Assembly (NCBI RefSeq): GCF_003384035.1
Contig: NZ_QQAK01000005.1
Span: 1 to 37,179, forward strand
Source: Sporosarcina sp. BI001-red
GTDB taxonomy: Bacteria; Bacillota; Bacilli; Bacillales_A; Planococcaceae
Direction: 5' to 3'
DNA length: 37,179 bases
Part shown: piece by piece, positions 32,218-37,179 of the stretch
Layout of the letters: each line of letters starts with the position of its first letter
Position numbering within the stretch: position 1 is the first letter of the stretch
Made by a program: the position numbers and the translations under genes
Notes under the pieces: model-generated
What the model saw: only the letters and a program-made list of their open reading frames with translations
Databases searched by the model: none
What the model was told of the DNA's origin: nothing

Positions 32218-32988
32218 TTAGAGTAAGAGACGGCGTAAAGAATCATCCAAGTGGTACACGGCACTGAACTCCATACATTCCATAAATAATTCTTTTAGTT
32301 GTAGAGCTGAGTCAGCGATCGAATCTTTTGTTAGCGCCTTAGGAAAAGTGCATAGATAGCGTTCGATGAAAACGGAATCCAACGTCTCATATGCTTTAAA
32401 TTGGTGACATTTCTTGTCTTCATTCATCGCTTCAACATGTAAAATATAATCCCTCATCGTATCCAGTAATTTCAACGCAAAGATAAAGTTATTACGTTTC
32501 AATTCTTTTTCCAGACCGATGATGCAATAGAAAAACTCGAAAGTAATGTCGCTATACACATCGTACTTTACAGGATCACTTTCGAATTTCACGTTTTCCT
32601 CATTCATTTTCTTCAATACGTCTCCGCTTTTATCCACGACTACTTTCCATAAAGGAGAGCGTACAGACAGCAAGTCCCGTGGAGCAATGGAAATGTTAAA
32701 CTCCAATCCATTTTCTAAAAGCACAATGAGTAGAAATATAGAAACGCCGAACTTTTTCTCTTTTACATACATAGGCCTGTATTCAGTGAGTGCTTGGCGT
32801 ATTTGGTCTTTGGTTGCGTGTGCATCCACTTCCTTTGAAGTGCATACCATTAGATCAATATCGGAATAAGCGTCTTTATAGCCAGTCACCCCAGATCCCA
32901 ATTGAACGATCCCTTCCACTAATTCCACCGATTCTATTTTACGGATGGTCCTGTTAAAATAATCTTCTCTTTCTACAGCGCTATACAT
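32218..32988 (-). CDS. Nucleotidyltransferase-domain protein, 256 aa
   Basis: The NTP-transferase motif GSGVTGYKDAYSDIDLMVC (about residues 32-50) has the G-S...D-x-D metal site. The rest is helical, as in aminoglycoside adenylyltransferase-like proteins (AadK/AAC-type relatives). The product could modify a small molecule or be a remote homologue of unknown role. GAGGTGAATT precedes the ATG. It is divergent from a second nucleotidyltransferase starting at 33125. Confidence 0.8.
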   Translation of the reverse strand: MYSAVEREDYFNRTIRKIESVELVEGIVQLGSGVTGYKDAYSDIDLMVCTSKEVDAHATKDQIRQALTEYRPMYVKEKKFGVSIFLLIVLLENGLEFNISIAPRDLLSVRSPLWKVVVDKSGDVLKKMNEENVKFESDPVKYDVYSDITFEFFYCIIGLEKELKRNNFIFALKLLDTMRDYILHVEAMNEDKKCHQFKAYETLDSVFIERYLCTFPKALTKDSIADSALQLKELFMECMEFSAVYHLDDSLRRLLL

Positions 32989-33124
32989 AATTCACCTCAT
33001 CATCGTATTGTCGTTGGTAACGTTCCTTCAAAATGTCAATATCTTCTGTAATCATAGATTAATTATGGTATGATTTTCCTTATATAGCAAGAAGGATTTT
33101 ATGAAAAAGAAAGGAGGTAACTTC

Positions 33125-33850
33125 GTGGAACCTATAAAAGCCGCACGACTATTTGTAACGAGATATTTCCCGAATTGCCAAGGTGCCTTGATGGCGGGAA
33201 GCGTAGTGAGAGGGGAAGCAACAGCAACTTCAGACTTGGATATCATTATTTTTGATAAAGAGGTTTCATCGTCTTCTAGACATTCTCTTACCGAATTTAA
33301 TTGGCCAATCGAGGTCTTCGTGCACAACCTGACATCATATCAATCTTTTTTTGAAAGCGATCGTAAAAGAGCAAGGCCATCGCTGCAAAGAATGGTAGCT
33401 GAAGGAATTGTGTTGAAGGACGATGGAGTTATTGAATCGATTAAACAAGAAGCCAATAGAAGCCTGCAAGACGGTCCGGACAAATGGACAGAGAAAGTCA
33501 TAAGGACAAAACGATACTTCTTAACAGATGTACTCGAAGATTTTATCGGGGCAACTACTAGAGCTGAGGAATTAATGATTGTAAATAATTTAGCTGACTC
33601 TGTACAGGAGTTTGTCTTGAGAACGAATGGGTGCTGGTTGGGTTCTGGAAAGTGGATTATCCGAGAACTTCAGAAATTCGATTCTGATTTTGCAGACCAA
33701 TTTGTGAACGCGATCGATAGATATTATAGGGATGGAGAAAAAACGAAAGTCATTGAATTAGTGGATACTGTATTGGAACCATTTGGTGGCAGGTTATTCA
33801 ATGGATTTTCAATAGGGACTGCCTATCAACTTAACAATTTCAGCAAGTGA
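33125..33850 (+). CDS. Nucleotidyltransferase-domain protein, 241 aa
   Basis: The motif AGSVVRGEATATSDLDIIIF places the D-x-D metal pair near residue 38. A third Asp/Glu is likely in the WPIEVFVH strand. A helical C-terminal domain follows (about 110-241), the arrangement of small-molecule nucleotidyltransferases. GTG at 33125 is chosen because AAGGAGG lies 7 bases before it; a 5' ATG at 33101 would contain that site. It is unlike the divergent neighbour in sequence outside the motif. The substrate is unknown. Confidence 0.8.
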   Translation: MEPIKAARLFVTRYFPNCQGALMAGSVVRGEATATSDLDIIIFDKEVSSSSRHSLTEFNWPIEVFVHNLTSYQSFFESDRKRARPSLQRMVAEGIVLKDDGVIESIKQEANRSLQDGPDKWTEKVIRTKRYFLTDVLEDFIGATTRAEELMIVNNLADSVQEFVLRTNGCWLGSGKWIIRELQKFDSDFADQFVNAIDRYYRDGEKTKVIELVDTVLEPFGGRLFNGFSIGTAYQLNNFSK

Positions 33851-33976
33851 ATAACATCACTCTTCACCCCATTCAAATCCCAGGATAGAGTGGTGTATAA
33901 CTAGCTTTTTCCAAATGAATTGACCAATATAAATTATCGATTTTAATGGATGGAAAATGAAGGAGGGAACTTATTT

Positions 33977-34120
33977 ATGTCTCTAACTACAATTTTGGTA
34001 TATCTGACATTGGCGAGCGTATTATTTACCGCAGTCGATGTCGCGAAAATAAAGAAAGAAAATGAAAAACTAAGAGAAGAAATAGAAACAATAAAGAACA
34101 CATATCAAAAGAAAAGTTAA
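33977..34120 (+). CDS. Small membrane-anchored coiled-coil protein, 47 aa
   Basis: MSLTTILVYLTLASVLFTAV forms one membrane span. It is followed by a charged helix, IKKENEKLREEIETIKNTYQ, with heptad character. AAGGAGGG precedes the ATG. The layout resembles small Bacillales membrane proteins of unknown role. It is followed after 132 bp by another small membrane protein gene. Confidence 0.7.
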   Translation: MSLTTILVYLTLASVLFTAVDVAKIKKENEKLREEIETIKNTYQKKS

Positions 34121-34252
34121 TAGAGCCATTAAGTAATTGGGAGCAATTCTGTAACCGACACTTGTACTCGGTTCGTAACTGGGTTTATTTACCAGGTTGG
34201 AAAATGTTAAAATTAATCTAAATAAAGTAGTGAAAGAAAGGAGGTTTCTGCA

Positions 34253-34567
34253 ATGGAGGCAGCCTTAGAAATAGTTCGTATTTTATATCCTCTTATAATA
34301 GTGGGGGGGATTGCAATCTTTGTAGTGATGGGAATGAAACAAAAATATGAGAAAGGCACCCTTGGAAAGAAAGAATCTAAAGGTGCTCAAAATTTATTGG
34401 ATAGTTTAATACCATTAGGAATGCTGTTTGGTTGTGCTGTTGGTGTAGTTCTTAGTGTAATATTCCCAATATCCTTACTAGCTTCCGGTAGCAATGGTTC
34501 TGCAGTAGGTTTACTAGTTGGATATTTCGCTTATGAAATGTTTAGCAAAAAAGAAGAAAGTTATTAG
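34253..34567 (+). CDS. Small membrane protein, 104 aa, two spans
   Basis: Hydrophobic segments at about 8-28 (VRILYPLIIVGGIAIFVVMG) and 55-95, the second region with Gly/Ala-rich helices. A basic loop lies between (KQKYEKGTLGKKESKG). AAAGGAGGT precedes the ATG. No named family was recognised. It is one of a run of small membrane protein genes from 33977 to 37071 that may form a related set. Confidence 0.65.
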   Translation: MEAALEIVRILYPLIIVGGIAIFVVMGMKQKYEKGTLGKKESKGAQNLLDSLIPLGMLFGCAVGVVLSVIFPISLLASGSNGSAVGLLVGYFAYEMFSKKEESY

Positions 34568-34659
34568 GCGTGAATATCTTCTAGATAAGTAGCGGATTCA
34601 GGATTCGGATTGCGCTAGAATCAGACCATATTGGTACGTTGGGATTGGAGATGGAGAGG

Positions 34660-34842
34660 ATGGCTGGTCAAGTTTTCGGTACGATAATACTTTGGATAAT
34701 AGGATTATTCATCCTATATTTTGTGATTTTTACAGCTGTCAAAGAAGGAATTAACAAGTCTGTGGTAGGACAATCTATTGAAAAAACATCCGAGCCAACA
34801 GTCAATAAGAAGTCATTCCTTGACGATGATTTGGATAATTAA
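34660..34842 (+). CDS. Small single-span membrane protein, 60 aa
   Basis: One strongly hydrophobic segment (about 5-28: FGTIILWIIGLFILYFVIFT) precedes a short polar tail ending in DDDLDN. The start is uncertain: ATG at 34660 has GGAG 9 bases before it, and in-frame ATG or TTG codons lie up to 21 bases upstream. No family was recognised. The stretch 34843-35099 after it holds no supported gene. Confidence 0.5.
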   Translation: MAGQVFGTIILWIIGLFILYFVIFTAVKEGINKSVVGQSIEKTSEPTVNKKSFLDDDLDN

Positions 34843-35099
34843 TGACAAATTATTCAACTGCAATCTGTTTTTTACATTTTAATTCTTTTGAGTAGTGCCG
34901 CGACATCTGCTTTTGCTAGAGTAGATAGACAAACGCAAAATCGAGCCATTTCAATGAGGCTATTTCTAAAGTAAAAAATGTACCCTTTTCTACAAATAGA
35001 TCAAAGAATTAATGGAATAGCGGCTAGTGTTTTGATACGAGGATTGAACGTGTAAAATACAATAGAACCTTGATATCTTTTATTGAGATGAGGAGAATT

Positions 35100-35573
35100 A
35101 TGAATTTAAACGTCAAAAGTATGAATGAAAATCTAGCCAAGCAAATTCTGAGCTGGCAGTATGAAGTGCCTTATGACTTTTACAATAATGAAGTAAATGA
35201 GGAAGGAATTAAAGAGATGGTTGATGGTTCTTATCAAATCTTGTTAGATCAAAAAGGAGAACTATTCGGGTTCTTTTGTACTGGAGAAGCAGCTTGCGTT
35301 CCAATGAGACATAAATATGGCGCTTATAATGAGAAATTTGTGGATTTCGGTCTTGGAATGAATCCTAACTATGTAGGAGAAGGATATGGTTATGGTTTTT
35401 GCTCTTTTATTTTGAATTATATAAGAGAATGCAACAAAGGAATTCCAATAAGACTCTCCGTCGCAATTTTTAACAAGAGAGCTATTCACTTATATGAAAA
35501 TCTAGGTTTTTTAATCAAGAATAAATTCGCTACTGATTCAGCAGATTTCATTACGATGGTTAAAGATAATTAA
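35100..35573 (+). CDS. GNAT-family N-acetyltransferase, 157 aa
   Basis: The acetyl-CoA loop is visible as NPNYVGEGYGYGFCSFILNY (about residues 88-107), in the place of the usual Q/RxxGxG/A motif. A final strand-helix, RLSVAIFNKRAIHLYENLGF, is the GNAT motif B. The family transfers acetyl groups to small molecules or proteins. The ATG at 35100 follows GAGGAG; the longer frame lacks a site. The substrate is unknown and there is no operon partner. Confidence 0.85.
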   Translation: MNLNVKSMNENLAKQILSWQYEVPYDFYNNEVNEEGIKEMVDGSYQILLDQKGELFGFFCTGEAACVPMRHKYGAYNEKFVDFGLGMNPNYVGEGYGYGFCSFILNYIRECNKGIPIRLSVAIFNKRAIHLYENLGFLIKNKFATDSADFITMVKDN

Positions 35574-35665
35574 TTGCCTTTATATCATAATGGTGGCTTT
35601 AACGGAAGAAGGTTAGTGCCTCAATATGGCCAGAATGCAGAGTTACGGAGAGAAATGAGGATTAT

Positions 35666-36082
35666 ATGAACAACAAATGGCCGTTATTAATAGTCTTGAT
35701 TATACCTTTATTGCTTCTAGCTGGATGTCCTGGTGCATCAGACTATGATATAGATCTGTCAGGTAAATATACGTTACTAAGAGGTTCAGCACATGACGTT
35801 ACAATCCAACCAAAAATTTCAGAAGATAATTGGGATGCTAATCCTTCTAAAATGGTTCCTGCTGAGGTAACTGAAGTAGGGTGGAATGATAAATATATCA
35901 TTGCAAAGCAAGTTAAAGGTGAGAATAATTATAGTTTTTGGATTATCCTAGTAGACAGTGAGAAAGTTATTGGTCCTTTAAATGATGTTGAATTGATTGA
36001 TAAGAAGGAAGAGTACGGAATAAAAAACGAAATTACGTTGAAGAAGGTACAGGATGTAGTTAGTGAATACTACAACAATTAG
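35666..36082 (+). CDS. DUF3997-like lipoprotein, 138 aa
   Basis: A lipoprotein signal (MNNKWPLLIVLIIPLLLLAG then C21) predicts anchoring on the outer face of the membrane. The mature part (DYDIDLSGKYTLLRGSAHDV; KYIIAKQV; YSFWIILVDSEKVIGPLNDV) has the pattern of DUF3997 proteins of Bacillales. Function is unknown. A GAGAAATGAGG site precedes the ATG. It stands alone. Confidence 0.75.
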   Translation: MNNKWPLLIVLIIPLLLLAGCPGASDYDIDLSGKYTLLRGSAHDVTIQPKISEDNWDANPSKMVPAEVTEVGWNDKYIIAKQVKGENNYSFWIILVDSEKVIGPLNDVELIDKKEEYGIKNEITLKKVQDVVSEYYNN

Positions 36083-36134
36083 CCAAATATCCAACTATTA
36101 AGTATGCCATTCTGAAACAAGGATCTTTACCTCT

Positions 36135-36302
36135 TCAGCAATAGGGCAGTTGAGTGTGTACAAATTGTTGTATTGCACTCAAAACGGCACGCGTTCCGAG
36201 AGGCGTGGCTTGGCTGAATTGATGTGTACATTGAAGAAATTTTGGCGCCTCCAGCTGGGTCTTAAGGCGCGCATGAATCCCTCCGGAGACGTCCGTCTTC
36301 AT
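36135..36302 (-). pseudogene. GC-rich coding-like remnant, 55 codons
   Basis: On the minus strand a frame reads MKTDVSGGIHARLKTQLEAP and ends SATPLGTRAVLSAIQQFV-like before TGA. It has coding-like GC-rich codons unlike the AT-rich neighbours. No ribosome site precedes it and no family was recognised. It is probably a fragment of a transferred or mobile gene, or a structured repeat copied in many genomes. The surrounding 36083-36377 stretch holds nothing else. Confidence 0.35.
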
Positions 36303-36377
36303 CTCCAAGCGACAGAGAGTATTATTTAGAATGGTTTATTCATGAATCAGACCAGATTAGGGAGGGGGATAATTGAA

Positions 36378-36614
36378 ATGGGGAGAAGAGGTAGCGGAAT
36401 TGCATTTATTGCTATATCTGCGTTTTTAATATCCACGAAATATATAAGTGCTGCAATTTTTGGATCAGGAGTTTCGAGTTGGGATCAAGATTTATTTGAT
36501 GGGATGCTATCCTATGTGGGAAACACTTTAAACATTTTTAGTGTACTGTCTTTACTTGTAGGTATTCTTTATATCGTATGGGGAGAGTATGAAGAATTAA
36601 AACGTCAAAGGTAA
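36378..36614 (+). CDS. Small membrane protein, 78 aa
   Basis: Two hydrophobic segments (about 7-27: GIAFIAISAFLISTKYISAA, and about 45-68) with a short charged end, YEELKRQR. The ATG at 36378 follows GGGAGGGG by 9 bases; an ATG at 36342 lacks a site. No family was recognised. Confidence 0.6.
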   Translation: MGRRGSGIAFIAISAFLISTKYISAAIFGSGVSSWDQDLFDGMLSYVGNTLNIFSVLSLLVGILYIVWGEYEELKRQR

Positions 36615-36717
36615 AGTGAACCCTAAACTTTAGCAATTGGCCAGATTTAATACCAGAGCAACCTCCTAATAAGCTAAGTCGTCAAAATATTTGTAAATTT
36701 AACATTGGAGGTGGAAT

Positions 36718-37071
36718 ATGAGCTCTAAAAATAAATGGCTTATCGTTCTATTAAGTGCATTATTTACTCTTTATGTTATTGGCGAAGTTGTACGTCACTT
36801 TTATTTCGGGTTTTCGATTTGGCTTTTCGTGAATATCCCTCTGTATCTCATTCCATTTGTTGGAGCCATTTTAATATTGATTTTTATAGTTGTAGATTCC
36901 TTGAAGAATAAACAACTGAAGAGAAATCGCTTTCCTTTAGTGCTAAGTTTTTTGCTAATACTTTTAATGATTAGCCAACCTTTCTCCCCTCTCCTTCGTA
37001 AAGCAGAATTCTCTTATAAACTTGGGGATAGGGAAGATGTCGTGACTTCCATACCCTCTCTGTTAGGCTAG
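36718..37071 (+). CDS. Small membrane protein, 117 aa, three spans
   Basis: Three hydrophobic segments at about 8-24 (WLIVLLSALFTLYVIGE), 33-60 and 76-92, with basic loops between. AGGTGGAAT precedes the ATG. No family was recognised. It is the last complete gene before the IS3-like element at the right edge. Confidence 0.65.
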   Translation: MSSKNKWLIVLLSALFTLYVIGEVVRHFYFGFSIWLFVNIPLYLIPFVGAILILIFIVVDSLKNKQLKRNRFPLVLSFLLILLMISQPFSPLLRKAEFSYKLGDREDVVTSIPSLLG

Positions 37072-37125
37072 TTGTCGTATAGAACTCTCCTGTTATACTT
37101 TAATTAAAGATGGAGGTCGTGCGAT

Positions 37126-37179
37126 ATGAGTAATGAAAGTCGAAATAGATACAGTCAGGAAATGAAGGACGCTGTCCTT
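37126..37179 (+). CDS. IS3-family OrfA (transposase HTH subunit), N-terminal fragment
   Basis: A GGAGGT-like site and ATG start an 18-codon frame, MSNESRNRYSQEMKDAVL, typical of the helix-turn-helix start of IS3-family OrfA; it runs off the window. A promoter-like TTGTCG-16-TATACT precedes it. The element should begin at the TGT near 37075. Orientation is the same as the IS3 tail at 1-96. Confidence 0.7.
   Translation, partial: MSNESRNRYSQEMKDAVL

Noticed and set aside
1..37179. CRISPR array, tRNA or rRNA genes, CRISPR-guided (CAST) machinery
   Set aside because: No spaced direct-repeat array, cloverleaf, rRNA segment or cas gene was seen; the TniQ protein is TnsD-length rather than the short Cas-linked form.

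Overview
The window looks like low-G+C Gram-positive DNA from the order Bacillales (a Bacillaceae or Planococcaceae member). Strong AGGAGG-type ribosome sites, frequent TTG/GTG starts, an L-box lysine riboswitch, a PhoP-type box and typical Bacillales families (PadR, DUF2089, Ugp-like ABC importer, DUF3997 lipoprotein) support this. The genus cannot be fixed by eye. Both extremes are pieces of IS3-family transposase genes in the same orientation: a C-terminal tail at 1-96 and an OrfA start at 37126-37179. The window may therefore be an assembly contig that stops in IS repeats.

About 0.2-14.3 kb is an AT-rich accessory region built around a Tn7-like transposition operon on the + strand: a 148-aa unknown protein, a tyrosine recombinase, TnsA, TnsB, TnsC, TniQ/TnsD and a 184-aa unknown protein, tightly spaced or overlapping. 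Probable cargo follows: a minus-strand zinc-hook ABC/AAA_13-type ATPase with a HEPN-like C-terminus (probable anti-phage toxin) and a divergent 404-aa HTH protein. Upstream lie a four-helix-bundle (S23/IVP family) gene and a small regulator-like gene. The main discovery is a set of three linked signs. TnsA keeps its fold motifs, but both catalytic carboxylates are amides (Q62 for Tn7 E63, N116 for Tn7 D114). A tyrosine recombinase is translationally coupled into the operon. An inverted-repeat core (two 9-bp arms, 7-bp spacer) plus a third copy of the arm lies upstream, like a TnpI-type resolution site. Together they suggest a Tn7-like element that transposes replicatively and resolves its own cointegrates, in the way Tn4430 does with TnpI and its internal resolution site. 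This is inference, but it can be tested. A Tn7-type terminus (TGT, 8 bp, AATAAAG, with two more AATAAAG repeats) at 14035-14117 points away from the operon and is unexplained. Neither end of the operon-bearing element was found with confidence.

From 14.6 to 24.1 kb the genes look chromosomal. A CBS-domain/MFS efflux operon lies divergent from a MarR regulator, with three palindromic operators between them. A PadR regulator lies downstream of an ABC-2 type membrane protein whose promoter carries PadR-like palindromes. A lysine riboswitch precedes an isochorismatase-like hydrolase and an APC permease. A DUF2089/SHOCT-like/95-aa cluster follows, then a small protein with a DnaA domain-I-like C-terminus. 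A decayed copy of the permease fused to a copy of its terminator follows that gene, so the stretch from the permease to 24047 is flanked by direct repeats.

From 24.1 to 30.1 kb a minus-strand operon encodes a Ugp-type sugar/glycerol-phosphate ABC importer (ATPase, two permeases, lipoprotein) and a metallo-beta-lactamase-fold hydrolase. It is preceded by four 6-bp repeats spaced exactly 11 bp apart, matching a PhoP box, so it probably belongs to the phosphate-starvation regulon. From 30.2 to 37.1 kb are single genes: a HAD hydrolase, an EF-hand-like/VCBS protein, two divergent nucleotidyltransferases, a GNAT acetyltransferase, a DUF3997 lipoprotein and several small membrane proteins, plus a compositionally odd GC-rich remnant near 36.2 kb. 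No rRNA, tRNA or CRISPR array was seen.
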